Notes: generated by a model not told the origin, from the sequence alone. A DNA stretch of 64,000 nucleotides from Streptomyces sp. NBC_01306 (GCF_026340465.1 NZ_JAPEPC010000001.1:1054001-1118000); one strand, 5' to 3'. Positions 1-8,645 are shown, counted from the stretch's first letter. Made by a program: numbers and translations.

Positions 1-462
1 CAGCGACCCGAACCGTGCGAGGAAGAACGTCAGCGCCAGCGCCACCACCATCAGGGTGAGCTCCAGCACACGGTCACCGATCAGCCACGCGGAGAGCGCC
101 AGCACGGCCGAGAAGGGGAACGGCATCCACAGGATGGAACGGGTCAGCCGCAGCGGGGTGTTCTCCGCGATGGCGAACGCGCTCATCATGCCCAGCATGC
201 CGCCGACCATCATGCCGAGCATGGCGGGCAGGGTCAGGGCGACGGACATCCCGTAACCGACGGCGAGGCCGGTGATGATGGCGACCATCGAGCGCCACCC
301 GGCCTGTAGCTGACCGAGACCGGGGTCGGCGGCGAGTACCCCGTCCCACCAGCGTCTCGGCCCGCCGACCCGGCGGGGTGCGACGGAACCTCCTGTACGG
401 GGTGGCCGGCCTCCGTCCGGCTCGGCTGTGGCTTGGGCGGCTTCGGTAGCTGGGGTGGTCAA
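1..462 (-). CDS. FUSC-family membrane protein (N-terminal part, runs off left edge)
   Basis: The 154 codons visible here give a hydrophilic Pro/Arg-rich N-terminus of about 50 residues, then at least three hydrophobic segments rich in Gly and Met (motifs GWRSMVAIITG, MLGMMVGGMLGMM). This fits the fusaric-acid-resistance/aromatic-acid exporter (FUSC) family of inner-membrane efflux proteins. The start is a TTG at 462-460 preceded by GGAGGT at a 5-base distance. It overlaps the stop of the MarR gene as TTGA, so the pair is translationally coupled and probably controlled by that MarR. The C-terminal half lies outside the window, so the substrate and completeness cannot be judged. Confidence 0.7.
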   Translation of the reverse strand, partial: MTTPATEAAQATAEPDGGRPPRTGGSVAPRRVGGPRRWWDGVLAADPGLGQLQAGWRSMVAIITGLAVGYGMSVALTLPAMLGMMVGGMLGMMSAFAIAENTPLRLTRSILWMPFPFSAVLALSAWLIGDRVLELTLMVVALALTFFLARFGSL

Positions 463-917
463 CTGACCTCCGGTTCGACGGCGTGCAGAAGGGTGGATAC
501 CGCATCCCGGGCCAGTCCCACAGCCCGCTCCGGATCGTCGACGTTCGTCCCCAGTCCTTCGAGAAGGGCCGAGGCCATACGCTGCCGCGCCCGCTCCATG
601 AGCTCTGCGCCGGCAGGTGTGAGCGACGCCTCGACGACGCGCCGGTCCTTGACACAGCGCTCGCGCTCGATGAGTCCGCGCTCCTCCAGCTCCTGGAGGA
701 CGACGGTCACCCGCGGCTGGGCGATGCCGGTGTAGGCGGCGATCTCGGTGACCCGGCGCGGCCTGGGATCCAGGGCGTCGAGTATGGCGGTGTGGCTGCG
801 CGGAAGTCCGAATTCTCCGGCCCTGAACAGCGCCTGGGAGAGCCGTCCGATGCCTCGCAGAAGCCCTCGGGCGGCGTCCTCGATCCGCTGCTCGTCGGAG
901 GCCGGAGATAGATGCAT
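459..917 (-). CDS. MarR-family transcriptional regulator
   Basis: The 152-residue protein has the winged-helix layout of MarR repressors. A dimerisation helix leads, then the helix-turn-helix (about residues 55-80, TEIAAYTGIAQPRVTVVLQELEE), the wing with ERCVKDRRVVEASLT (the conserved D-x-R-x-x-x-x-x-L-T signature), and a C-terminal helix. It is coupled by a TTGA overlap to the downstream FUSC permease, so it most likely represses that efflux gene and itself in response to a phenolic or aromatic ligand, as is usual for MarR/efflux pairs. The ATG has no Shine-Dalgarno. A TATAAT box ends six bases before it, so the transcript may be leaderless. Confidence 0.88.
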   Translation of the reverse strand: MHLSPASDEQRIEDAARGLLRGIGRLSQALFRAGEFGLPRSHTAILDALDPRPRRVTEIAAYTGIAQPRVTVVLQELEERGLIERERCVKDRRVVEASLTPAGAELMERARQRMASALLEGLGTNVDDPERAVGLARDAVSTLLHAVEPEVS

Positions 918-935
918 ATCGCAATTATATATTGC
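918..935 (-). promoter_or_regulatory. MarR promoter with AT-rich palindrome, probable autoregulatory operator
   Basis: GCAAT (921-925) and ATTGC (931-935) form an inverted repeat around TATAT, an AT-rich island in GC-rich DNA. On the minus strand this contains TATAAT (929-924), six bases upstream of the MarR ATG. A -10 box and a dimer site therefore overlap. Repressor binding here is inferred; MarR proteins generally bind such short AT-rich palindromes. Confidence 0.55.
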
Positions 936-1012
936 CGTCAGGAGTGCTCATCGACACGCCGCCCGCCGGACGGCACCGTCAGCCCGCGCGGACGGTGCGG
1001 CCCCGGCGGATG

Positions 1013-2650
1013 TCAGCCCTGCTTGTCGCCGTTGTGCCGGGCCCACGGGTGCCGCAGATGGATCCACACGTCCCGCGCCCGGCGCCCGGCCTCCGTACGG
1101 CTCTCGGCGACCAGGGAGCGCGCCTGGTCGTGGGTCTCCACCATGGGACCCGAGCCGCGCAGGGGCCGGCCCGCCGTCTCGTGCAGGAAGTAGGTGGCGA
1201 TGAATCCGATGACCCCGGCGACCATCAGGTAGTACGCGGGGACCATGTCGTTCTTGGTGACCTCGACCAGACCCGACGCGATCAGCGGCGTCGTACCGCC
1301 GAAGAGCGAGACCGAGACGTTGAACGAGATCGACAGGGCCCCGTACCGCAGCCGGGTCGGGAAGAGCGCCGGCAGGGTGGAAGCCGACGTACCGGCGAAG
1401 CACACCAGCAGCAGGCCCAGGATGAGGCAGCCGAACGCGGGCAGCAGGATGCCACCCTGCTTGATCAGGAGGAACGCCGGAACCGAGAGGACGATGAGCG
1501 CGATACTGCCCGCCATGAAGACGGGCCTGCGGCCCCAGCGGTCGGAGCTGCGACCCACCGTGGTGATGGTGAGCACCACCACGATCATGGTGCCGAGCAC
1601 CAGCAGCTGGGCGGTGAGCGCGTCCTGGTTGAGCGTCTCGGTCATGAAGGTCGGCAGGTACGACGTCACCATGTAGTTGGTCACGTTGTAGAGCAGGACA
1701 AGACCCATGCAGATGAGCACCGCCTGCCAGTGCTGGGTGAAGATCTCCTTCAGCCGTCCGTGGCCGGACTGCCGGGCCACTTCCACCGGGTCCTCGTCGC
1801 CCTCGTCGTGCGGCTCCTTCGCGTACTCCGCCGCGGCCTCCTCGGCCTGGCGCTTGAAGGCGGGGGTCTCCTCCAGCCGCAGCCGCATGTAGAGGCCGAT
1901 CAGCCCGAGGGGCCCGGCCACCAGGAACGGGATCCGCCAGCCCCAGTGCACCATCCCGTCGTGCCCGAGCACCGCGGTCAGGATGGTGACGATGCCGGAA
2001 CCGAGCGAGTAGCCGACGAACGTACCGAAGTCCAGCCAACTGCCCAGGAATCCACGCCTCTTGTCGGGTGAGTACTCGGCGATATAGGTGGTCGCCCCGG
2101 CATATTCACCACCGGTGGAGAAGCCCTGCACGAGACGGCAGACGAGCAGCAGGATCGGTGCGGTGAATCCGATCGAGTCATAGCTCGGCAGGAACGCGAC
2201 GGCGAATGTACTGATCGCCATCATGATCATGGTCGCGGCGAGTACGCGTTTACGTCCGATACGGTCGCCGAGCGGGCCGAACACCAGGCCGCCGAGGGGC
2301 CGTACGAGGAATGCGGCGGCGAACGTGGCGAACGTGGACACGACCTGCGCACCGGGCGAGCTGGAAGGGAAGAAGACCTCGCCGAGGATGCCCGCCAAAT
2401 AGGCGTACACACCGAAGTCGAACCACTCCATCATGTTGCCGAGAGCGGATGCGGACACCGCTCTGCGCACTTCGGGTTTGTCGGTGACCGTCACGTCATC
2501 GACACTCAGTGACCGTTTGCGGCGCCGTAGCAGGATACGGAGCAGCCGGTCGTTGGCGGAGTTCGATCCGCCGGACGGCCGTGTTTCTCGTCGGGGGCGT
2601 CCCTTGCTCATGTCATCCCGTCTGCAGAGCGGCATTGCCGCGTTCATCAT
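1013..2650 (-). CDS. MFS transporter, metabolite:H+ symporter (ProP/ShiA-like)
   Basis: The protein is about 545 residues with 12 predicted membrane segments. The MHS-family signatures are visible: NMMEWFDFGVYAYLA in TM1, GDRIGRKRVL between TM2 and TM3, and RLVQGFSTGGEYAGATTYIAEYSP in TM4. This family imports organic acids, proline or betaine by proton symport. The long N- and C-terminal tails and the charged central loop (KEPHDEGDEDP) are normal for ProP-like proteins. The start was taken at the ATG at 2650, which has GGGGAG nine bases upstream; a start at 2611 (MSKGRPRRE) is also possible. It is divergent from the next MFS gene across 287 bases, and the substrate cannot be predicted. Confidence 0.82.
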   Translation of the reverse strand: MMNAAMPLCRRDDMSKGRPRRETRPSGGSNSANDRLLRILLRRRKRSLSVDDVTVTDKPEVRRAVSASALGNMMEWFDFGVYAYLAGILGEVFFPSSSPGAQVVSTFATFAAAFLVRPLGGLVFGPLGDRIGRKRVLAATMIMMAISTFAVAFLPSYDSIGFTAPILLLVCRLVQGFSTGGEYAGATTYIAEYSPDKRRGFLGSWLDFGTFVGYSLGSGIVTILTAVLGHDGMVHWGWRIPFLVAGPLGLIGLYMRLRLEETPAFKRQAEEAAAEYAKEPHDEGDEDPVEVARQSGHGRLKEIFTQHWQAVLICMGLVLLYNVTNYMVTSYLPTFMTETLNQDALTAQLLVLGTMIVVVLTITTVGRSSDRWGRRPVFMAGSIALIVLSVPAFLLIKQGGILLPAFGCLILGLLLVCFAGTSASTLPALFPTRLRYGALSISFNVSVSLFGGTTPLIASGLVEVTKNDMVPAYYLMVAGVIGFIATYFLHETAGRPLRGSGPMVETHDQARSLVAESRTEAGRRARDVWIHLRHPWARHNGDKQG

Positions 2651-2937
2651 CGCTTCGGTCTCCCCTGTCCAGTTTCTTCGGGGAAACACAGGAGACCGCG
2701 TGTCGGCGCGCCCTCACGCACAACCGTCCGCAGTACGGAGTGCCGGACCACTCCGTACCCCGCATTGCCGGGACAATGCAGCTGCGAAATCCCGGCTGCC
2801 CATGCCGGCCGCTCCATCAGTGCAGTACAGCGCAGTACAGCGCACAGACGGTCGCGCCGCAGCCGGCGCGGACCACGGGCCGCCGACCGCCGGCCGCCGA
2901 CCAGGACCGCGAACCACGAACAGATCCGGAGAAAGGC
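2651..2937. other. Divergent intergenic region between two MFS genes
   Basis: No coding frame is supported. The region must hold both promoters. Around 2819-2838 there is a short tandem direct repeat, GCAGTACAGC twice, which could be a regulator site but could also be chance. Confidence 0.4.
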
Positions 2938-4245
2938 ATGATCCCCCAGGAGACAGGCGATTTCGGTACGGCAGCTGCGGAAACGGCGGACAGCGAGGAC
3001 GGGAAAGTCACAGCCGAGCAGTGGAAATGGTCGGTGCTGGCCGGTATGGCCTCCTACATGGACGCCGGATCCATCGTCGCGCTGGGCGCGGGGCTCGTGA
3101 TGTTCCAGTCCTATCTGCACCTGAGTTCGAATGCCGTGGGGCTGCTCGCGGCGCTGGGACCCAATGCGGTCGGCTGCGCGATCGGCGCGTTCATCGGGGG
3201 CCGGCTGGGTGACACGCTGGGCCGCAAACGTATCTACAAGTACGACCTGCTGGTCTATGCGGCGGGAATTCTCTGCATCGCTCTCGCGGTCAACCCGCTG
3301 ATGCTCTTTCTGGGTACTTTTGTCGTCGGACTGGCGGTCGGCGCGGACGTCCCCACTTCGCTCGCCCTGGTGGGTGAGTTCGCTCCGGCAGCGGCGCGTG
3401 GAAAGCTTCTCGGATTCACCCAGATCGCCTGGAGTCTGGGCCCGGTCATTGTGCTGCTGCTCGCGCTCGCCCTCGCCCCGTTCGGCCTGCTCGGTATTCG
3501 GCTGGTGTTTCTCCAGCTGTTCGTCGTGGCGCTGGTCACGTGGGCACTGCGGCGCGGTCTGGCGGAATCGGCGCGCTGGAAAAGGGCGTTCGCATCGGGG
3601 CTGTCGGCGCGGCCCACCGCGAGGGCCCTCTTCCAGGGGCCCAACAGGAACGCGCTGATCTGGACCGGGACGATCTACCTCTTCTGGGGACTGGCCGCAG
3701 CGACCAACGGCATCTTCACCCCGTACATGATCAGGACCCTGCACGCGGGCAGCCAGTCGGCGGGGGTGGGTCTCGCCTGTGCCGGGTTCGTGGTGAGCAT
3801 CGGTGCGGCCCTGCTGTTCATGAGCTACGTCGACCGGAGCCACCTCACCCGCAAATGGATGTGGGGTGCGGGCGGCGCCATGCAGGTCATCGCCTATGTC
3901 AGCTATCTGGTCCTGCCGTTCACCATCCCGGTCATCATCCTGAACATCGTGCTCTTCGCGGTGGGCGGCACATTCGCCGGGGAACCGCTCTACAAGATCT
4001 TCAGCCAGGAGCTGTTCCCGACCATGCTGCGCGGCACGGCCCAGGGCTTCACTTTCGGCCTCTCACGGACCTTCGTCGGTATCTGGAGCCTGTTCGTACC
4101 GGCGCTCGCCAGCACCGGCATCCGGCCGGTGGCCGCGCTGCTGGCCGTGTTCCTGGTGATCAGCGGGTCGGTCGGCTTCTTCTTCATGCCCGACACGGCC
4201 GGCAAGTCACTGGAGGAGATCGAGGCGGAGCGCGCCTTCGCCTGA
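2938..4245 (+). CDS. MFS sugar-porter-type transporter
   Basis: The product has 435 residues and twelve hydrophobic segments. The signature GRLGDTLGRKRIYKYD lies between TM2 and TM3, and the C-terminal motif MPDTAGKSLEEIEAE is the classic PETKG-like end of sugar porters (MPDTAGKSLEEIE). Related permeases import hexoses, inositol or aromatic acids by proton symport. The start is the ATG with GGAGAAAGG immediately upstream. It stands alone, divergent from the MHS transporter, with a DUF4232 gene downstream on the same strand but 160 bases away, so a shared function is not implied. Confidence 0.8.
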   Translation: MIPQETGDFGTAAAETADSEDGKVTAEQWKWSVLAGMASYMDAGSIVALGAGLVMFQSYLHLSSNAVGLLAALGPNAVGCAIGAFIGGRLGDTLGRKRIYKYDLLVYAAGILCIALAVNPLMLFLGTFVVGLAVGADVPTSLALVGEFAPAAARGKLLGFTQIAWSLGPVIVLLLALALAPFGLLGIRLVFLQLFVVALVTWALRRGLAESARWKRAFASGLSARPTARALFQGPNRNALIWTGTIYLFWGLAAATNGIFTPYMIRTLHAGSQSAGVGLACAGFVVSIGAALLFMSYVDRSHLTRKWMWGAGGAMQVIAYVSYLVLPFTIPVIILNIVLFAVGGTFAGEPLYKIFSQELFPTMLRGTAQGFTFGLSRTFVGIWSLFVPALASTGIRPVAALLAVFLVISGSVGFFFMPDTAGKSLEEIEAERAFA

Positions 4246-4405
4246 GGGGGCCGTTCCGCTTCCGTCACCCGTCGTATCCGGCGTATCTGGGCGGATTTAC
4301 CGTGAACTTTCTGGCTGTCTTCCCCATCTCATTGCATGGGGGACGCGAAGAGAACGCGCACCGCAGCATCGAGAAGCGCACCATTGAGAGTGGAGATCGA
4401 TCGAC

Positions 4406-4981
4406 ATGGCTGAGCAGTATCGGAACAGCACCGCCGGGCGCGCAGGCGCCGGCACCCGCATCGCCCGCCGTATAGGCGGCGCGGGGCTCGCCGTCGTCGC
4501 TGTCGCCGGACTCGGGCTCGCCGGAGCCGGGGCCGCCCAGGCGGCGTCCGTGCCCACCTGCACCACATCGGGGCTCACTGCCTCCTTCGGGCAGGGACTG
4601 TCCGGGGGGATGAACCACGAGGGCGTCGTCCTCAAGCTCAAGAACACCAGCGGCCACACCTGCGACCTGCGCGGATACCCGGGACTCGGGCTCCAGGACG
4701 CGAGCCACCACACACTGGGGTCTTCGGTGCACTGGGGCAGCACGTGGTACGCCAAGAGCCCGGCCAAGCAGACCCTGACCCTCAAGAACGGTCAGAGCGC
4801 CGAGTCGGTCATCGCCTGGACGCACGCCAACACCGGTACGTCCGATGCCCGGCACGCCTCCTACCTGGTGGTCACGCCGCCCGCGTCCACCACGCACAAG
4901 ACCCTGAAGTTCCCGCAGTGGGTCGACAACGGTGAACTCGACGTCACCGCGCTCGCCTCGCACATCAGCGTCACCGGCTGA
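4406..4981 (+). CDS. Secreted DUF4232 protein
   Basis: The 191-residue product has an export signal: Arg-rich n-region (RIARRIGG), hydrophobic core (LAVVAVAGLGLAGAG), and an AQAAS cleavage site near residue 47. The mature part shows the DUF4232 pattern: a Cys near its start (PTCTTSGL), then NTSGHTCDLRGYPGL, a conserved NxSGxxCxLxGYPG block, suggesting one disulphide in a small beta-sandwich. The family is abundant in Streptomyces and its function is unknown. It converges on a second DUF4232 gene on the opposite strand, with a shared terminator between them. The start ATG follows GTGGAGA. Confidence 0.85.
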   Translation: MAEQYRNSTAGRAGAGTRIARRIGGAGLAVVAVAGLGLAGAGAAQAASVPTCTTSGLTASFGQGLSGGMNHEGVVLKLKNTSGHTCDLRGYPGLGLQDASHHTLGSSVHWGSTWYAKSPAKQTLTLKNGQSAESVIAWTHANTGTSDARHASYLVVTPPASTTHKTLKFPQWVDNGELDVTALASHISVTG

Positions 4982-5010
4982 CCGAGGCACCGGAACACGT
5001 GGCACATCGG

Positions 5011-5042
5011 AAGGGGCGGGCCGCAGATGCGGCCCGCCCCTT
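5011..5042. terminator. Bidirectional rho-independent-type terminator
   Basis: A perfect 14-base inverted repeat (AAGGGGCGGGCCGC / GCGGCCCGCCCCTT) with a four-base loop lies between two convergent stop codons. With T/A at the outer ends it can serve both DUF4232 genes. Confidence 0.85.
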
Positions 5043-5063
5043 TCTGGTTTCCGCGTCCTGTAC

Positions 5064-5855
5064 TCAGCCGCCCGAGCCCGCCGAGAACGACCCGACCTGC
5101 GGCCCCGAGTTTCCGTCCGCCGGCACCGCGCCGCCGTTCCACGGCACGATCAGCGCGACCTTCTCGTCCGGCGGGGTGACTCGTACGGTCGGCGGTGTCA
5201 CCTTGCCCGCCCCCGACACATCCGGGTTGGTGAACGTCAGCGGCGCCCAGGCGCTCGCCCCGGGTGCCACCTTCACCGGCCCGCCGGAGGAACCGGTGCG
5301 CACGGGATCCACCGAGACCTGGCTGCCCCCGTTGTCCACGAAGGCCAGGCCCGGGAAACCGCTGACGGTGCAGGTGTGGCCGGACATGTTGGTGAGGACC
5401 AGCGCGAAGTCCTCCTGCCCCGCGCCGGGGTGGTCGTCGCCGATCGTCAGACGGAGTTCGGAGGTGTGGCAGCGGGTCGGGGCCGCAGGTGGGGGTGTCT
5501 TCCCACCTCCGCCGGTGCCGCCGCTCCGCTGCGGCGCTGCGGTGCTGCTCCCGGAGCTCTCCGCCGCGGACGGAGGGGTGGGCGACCCCTGGCCGCTTCC
5601 GGACCCCGACTCCTGCGGGGTCGGTTCCTTGCCGGTGCCGGCCGCGGGGACCGACGCGCCACTGGTCACCGGGCCGCCGACGCTGGCGACCTTCTGCGGT
5701 CCTGAGTCGCTGTTGCCGCACCCGCCGAGCAGCAGTGCGCTCGCGACGGCCGCTGCGGCGGCCCCGGCGACCATGCCTCGGCGGCCGGCGAACGTGGCCC
5801 TCCCGCCCGCCCCGGTCAGATGGCCCTCGCTGCCCCGCTGTCCTCGATTCGGCAT
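5064..5855 (-). CDS. DUF4232 lipoprotein
   Basis: The 263-residue protein has a lipoprotein signal (Arg-rich n-region, AAAAAVASALLLGGC with lipobox LLGGC). About 80 residues of Ser/Gly/Pro-rich linker follow, then a C-terminal DUF4232 domain (TRCHTSELRL...NMSGHTCTVSGFPGLAF...) with the same two-Cys pattern as the convergent neighbour. It should be anchored to the outer face of the membrane. It lies 65 bases downstream of the kinase gene on the same strand and may be co-transcribed with it. The start is the ATG at 5855 with AAGGGA upstream. Function is unknown; a kinase-linked envelope role is only a contextual guess. Confidence 0.83.
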   Translation of the reverse strand: MPNRGQRGSEGHLTGAGGRATFAGRRGMVAGAAAAAVASALLLGGCGNSDSGPQKVASVGGPVTSGASVPAAGTGKEPTPQESGSGSGQGSPTPPSAAESSGSSTAAPQRSGGTGGGGKTPPPAAPTRCHTSELRLTIGDDHPGAGQEDFALVLTNMSGHTCTVSGFPGLAFVDNGGSQVSVDPVRTGSSGGPVKVAPGASAWAPLTFTNPDVSGAGKVTPPTVRVTPPDEKVALIVPWNGGAVPADGNSGPQVGSFSAGSGG

Positions 5856-5920
5856 GGTGCCGACCGTCCCTTCTGTGGCGTCCCTATGACTACCTCCGAT
5901 GACCGGAAGGACCGAAAAGT

Positions 5921-7834
5921 TCACGCCGCGGCCCGCACACTCCGCAGAATGCGGTCGGTGGCGCCGGAGCCGAAGCTCTCGGCACACCTGATCTGTACGT
6001 ACACCGGAGGGTTGCCCTCGGCGACCGGGACGAGCGCGATCTCCTTGAGACTCCTGCCCCCGGTTCCGCAGGAATCCCAGGTGCGAACGGTGCCGTGCCA
6101 CCTGCTGTCCGAGTACGTCTTCGTGCCGGCGTCCCGGCAGCCCGGGTGGGTGCTCTTCTTCACCTTCGCGGTCAGGGCCGCCGAACTGCTCGTCCCGGGA
6201 GCGACCGTACCGGCGAACACGCCGTCGTCGTCCGTCCGCAGATCGGACCAGCCCGAGACGGAGTCCGCCACTGTCAGGCCGGCCCGGTGCGTACGGCCGA
6301 GGCCGAGGACGCCGGGTGACCAGCCGGAGTCGGCCAGCTGCACGGCCCAGGCGTGCGGGACTTCCAGACTGAGCTTCCCGGTGGCGTCGCTGACCTGCTC
6401 CGTGCTGGGCGGCCTGCGCTCCCACAGGGTCAGCGCCGTTCCCGCCCCGGCGACGACGACCACGGCCGTCAGTACGGTCAGTACGGTCCGCAACGTCCGG
6501 GGACGCCGCGTACGGGTGGGCCGCGGGGCATCAGGGCCGCCCCCGCCGGGTGCCGCAGGCACCGGGGACACGGAGCCCGCGGGCTGCCCGGGCCGCTCGG
6601 GCGAGGTGAAGGACGCGGAGGCCCCCGGGGAGGCGACGAATTCGGGGGCGCCGAAGGACTCGGAGAACGCCACGGGCTCCGGGGAGGGCGACGGCGCGGC
6701 GAAGTCGCCCGGATTCGCCGGTACGGGCGAGCCGAACACCGGACCAGGAGGTACGGGCGAAGCGCTGGGGGCCGAAGGTGCACCGAAGGCCGGTGGTACG
6801 GGCGAACCAGCAGGGGCCGAAGACGCACTGGAAGCGGACGGTACGGGCGAACCACTGGGGACGGAAGGTGCACCCGTGGCCGGCGGAACGGGCGAACCCA
6901 CAGGGGCCGAAGACGCACCGGAGGCGGACGGTACGGGCGAACCGGCCGGGGCGGACGGTGCCGGCGAACCAGCAGGGGCCGAAGGTACCGGCGGGCCGAC
7001 CGGGGCCGGTGCCGTCGCCCCGGACGTGGGGAGCTCCCGCAGCCGCTCCAGCTCCGCCGTGAACGCCCGCGCGCTCTCCCAGCGCTGCTCCCGGTCCGGC
7101 TCCATGGCCCGCTGCACCGCCGCCACGACCTGCGCGGGCAGGCCGGGCCGCAGCTCGTCGGCCGGGAGCACCTTGCCGGGCGGGCCGGGAACCGTGCCGG
7201 TCAGCAGGTGGTGGAGGACGGCGCCGAGACTGTAGACGTCGGCGCGCGCGTCGATGCCGTCGTACGGCTCCGCCTGCTCGGGCGCCATATAGCCGCTGCT
7301 GCCCGCGATCACGGTGAGGCCGGACGCCTGGGCCAGGTTCTTCGCCAGGCCCAGGTCGGCGATGAGGACCCGCTCGTGGCCGCCCGGACGGCCCTTGAGC
7401 AGGATGTTCGACGGCTTGATGTCCCGGTGCACGATGTCCGCGTCGTGCAGTGCGGCCGCGCCGCGCGCCGCCTCGGCGGTCAGCCGCAGCGCCTCGTCCA
7501 CGTCGAGCTCGCCCGCGGTCAACAGGTCGTCCAGGGTGCCGTGGTCGGCGTACTCCATGACGAAGTAGGGCCGTCCGTCCGGGAGATCGCCGATGTCGAA
7601 GACCTGGACCACGCCACCCGAGTTGGCTCTGCGCAGCAATCGCGCCTCCGCCACGAAGCGTTCGCGGATGTCCAGGCGGTACGACCAGTTGTCGGCCATC
7701 ACCTTCACCGCGACCTCGGCGTGCAGCCGTTCGTCGTGGGCCAGCCACACCACGGCGAAGGCCCCCGTGCCGAGGCGCCGCAGTACGCGGTACCGGCCAA
7801 TCTCTTCTGGTACGGACATGTGGCTATCATGCAT
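5921..7834 (-). CDS. Membrane-anchored serine/threonine protein kinase (PknB-like, no PASTA repeats)
   Basis: The N-terminal Hanks-type kinase domain (residues about 14-280) has all catalytic motifs: glycine loop LGTGAFAVVW, VAVK lysine, HRDIKPSN catalytic loop, DLG in place of DFG, and the APE motif in GYMAPEQ. A linker of about 150 residues made of degenerate Pro/Ala/Ser/Gly repeats follows, then one membrane helix (TVLTVLTAVVVVAGAG) and an extracellular C-terminal domain of about 200 residues with no recognisable PASTA units. The start ATG at 7834 is supported by GGGGGA six bases upstream; an ATG at 7819 lacks one. It is head-to-head with a sigma-factor gene, and the two start codons overlap. 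Confidence 0.85.
   Translation of the reverse strand: MHDSHMSVPEEIGRYRVLRRLGTGAFAVVWLAHDERLHAEVAVKVMADNWSYRLDIRERFVAEARLLRRANSGGVVQVFDIGDLPDGRPYFVMEYADHGTLDDLLTAGELDVDEALRLTAEAARGAAALHDADIVHRDIKPSNILLKGRPGGHERVLIADLGLAKNLAQASGLTVIAGSSGYMAPEQAEPYDGIDARADVYSLGAVLHHLLTGTVPGPPGKVLPADELRPGLPAQVVAAVQRAMEPDREQRWESARAFTAELERLRELPTSGATAPAPVGPPVPSAPAGSPAPSAPAGSPVPSASGASSAPVGSPVPPATGAPSVPSGSPVPSASSASSAPAGSPVPPAFGAPSAPSASPVPPGPVFGSPVPANPGDFAAPSPSPEPVAFSESFGAPEFVASPGASASFTSPERPGQPAGSVSPVPAAPGGGGPDAPRPTRTRRPRTLRTVLTVLTAVVVVAGAGTALTLWERRPPSTEQVSDATGKLSLEVPHAWAVQLADSGWSPGVLGLGRTHRAGLTVADSVSGWSDLRTDDDGVFAGTVAPGTSSSAALTAKVKKSTHPGCRDAGTKTYSDSRWHGTVRTWDSCGTGGRSLKEIALVPVAEGNPPVYVQIRCAESFGSGATDRILRSVRAAA
6715..7010. 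repeat. Degenerate tandem repeats coding the kinase linker
   Basis: The DNA contains about ten imperfect copies of a unit around the core GGTACGGGCGAACC, spaced 30-40 bases. They encode the (P/A)GSPVPSA-type Pro-rich linker of the kinase. Such units can expand or contract by slippage. Confidence 0.6.
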
Positions 7835-8468
7835 GGGTGATCCCCCAGCGAGTCCAGCCGGCCCGAACGGCGGACACCCTCCCGTGACCCGGCCCGCCGA
7901 TGGAACAGAGGCCCTGGCCGTCCGTGCGTCCAGCGGCGACCAGGCAGCTCTGGACGCCCTGCTGCGGGACATCAGTCCCGATGTGCTGCGCCGCTGTGCC
8001 CGGTTCCTCCTGTACCGCGAGGACGCCGAGGAGGCGGCCCAGGACGTGCTCGTCCAGGTGGCGCGCAACATCCACCGTTTTGAAGGCCGCAGCAAGTTCA
8101 GCACCTGGCTGTACACGGTGGTCGCCAACTGTTCGCGGCAGAAGTACCGCGAGCTCAAGCGGCGCTCGGCCGAGACCCCGCTGACCACGGCGGAGGCGAC
8201 CCACCCCGACCCGCGCACCACCAGCGTGATCGCGGGCTCGCGCGTCGATCTGCTCGAAGCCCTGGAGCGGCTGGAGCGCGAGGCTCCGCAGCTGGTGACG
8301 CCGCTGATCTACCGCGACATCTGCGAACTCGACTACGCGGAGATCGCCGACCGGATGAACCTGCCGGTCGGCACCGTGAAGTCCCGCCTGCACCGCGCCC
8401 GCCAGCAGGTCAGGCCCTGGCTGATGGGCGGGGACACCAGCCGGGAACCGGGCGGCGCCGAAGCCTGA
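7833..8468 (+). CDS. ECF-type RNA polymerase sigma factor
   Basis: The product is up to 211 residues with both ECF regions. Region 2 (DISPDVLRRCARFLLYREDAEEAAQDVLVQVARNIHRFEGRSKFSTWLYTVVANCSRQKYRE) contains the -10 recognition helix. Region 4 (LDYAEIADRMNLPVGTVKSRLHRARQQVRP) carries the -35-binding HTH. The spacer between them is normal. No anti-sigma gene is adjacent, but a membrane Ser/Thr kinase is divergent from it, suggesting control by phosphorylation or by a shared promoter region. The start is uncertain: an ATG at 7833 with no ribosome-binding site, overlapping the kinase ATG on the other strand, or a GTG at 7884 with weak GGCGGA. Confidence 0.85.
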   Translation: MGDPPASPAGPNGGHPPVTRPADGTEALAVRASSGDQAALDALLRDISPDVLRRCARFLLYREDAEEAAQDVLVQVARNIHRFEGRSKFSTWLYTVVANCSRQKYRELKRRSAETPLTTAEATHPDPRTTSVIAGSRVDLLEALERLEREAPQLVTPLIYRDICELDYAEIADRMNLPVGTVKSRLHRARQQVRPWLMGGDTSREPGGAEA

Positions 8469-8488
8469 GGGCTGTCGCAGCCGCACTT

Positions 8489-8518
8489 CCGTCATGCCCG
8501 GTATGCCGGACATGACGG
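8489..8518. terminator. Stem-loop terminator between sigma gene and convergent MFS gene
   Basis: CCGTCATG...CATGACGG pairs perfectly, with one internal mismatch and a further CCGG/CCGG pairing around loop TATG. The hairpin sits 21 bases past the sigma-factor stop. Confidence 0.65.
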
Positions 8519-8645
8519 TTGTCATGTGTCCGCCCGTCAGCGGCTCGCCCCGCGGAACCCGATCAACACTCCCCCTCAGCCAGGTCGAGAAGCGCTTGCT
8601 GCTCCCAGTCGGGTCATCAGCTCCCGGGCGGGCCCCATCCCGAAA

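Noticed and set aside
5921..5942. Very many long ORFs on the strand opposite to the PKS and kinase genes (for example 54320-62737 on plus)
   Set aside because: Such frames are expected as shadows of GC-rich codon usage. Their translations are rich in Arg, Gly, His and Pro, have no domain motifs, and lie opposite intact PKS domains.
6715..7010. Spaced repeats that might suggest a CRISPR array
   Set aside because: The units are degenerate, in frame within the kinase gene and code a Pro-rich linker; there are no unique spacers of constant length and no cas genes.
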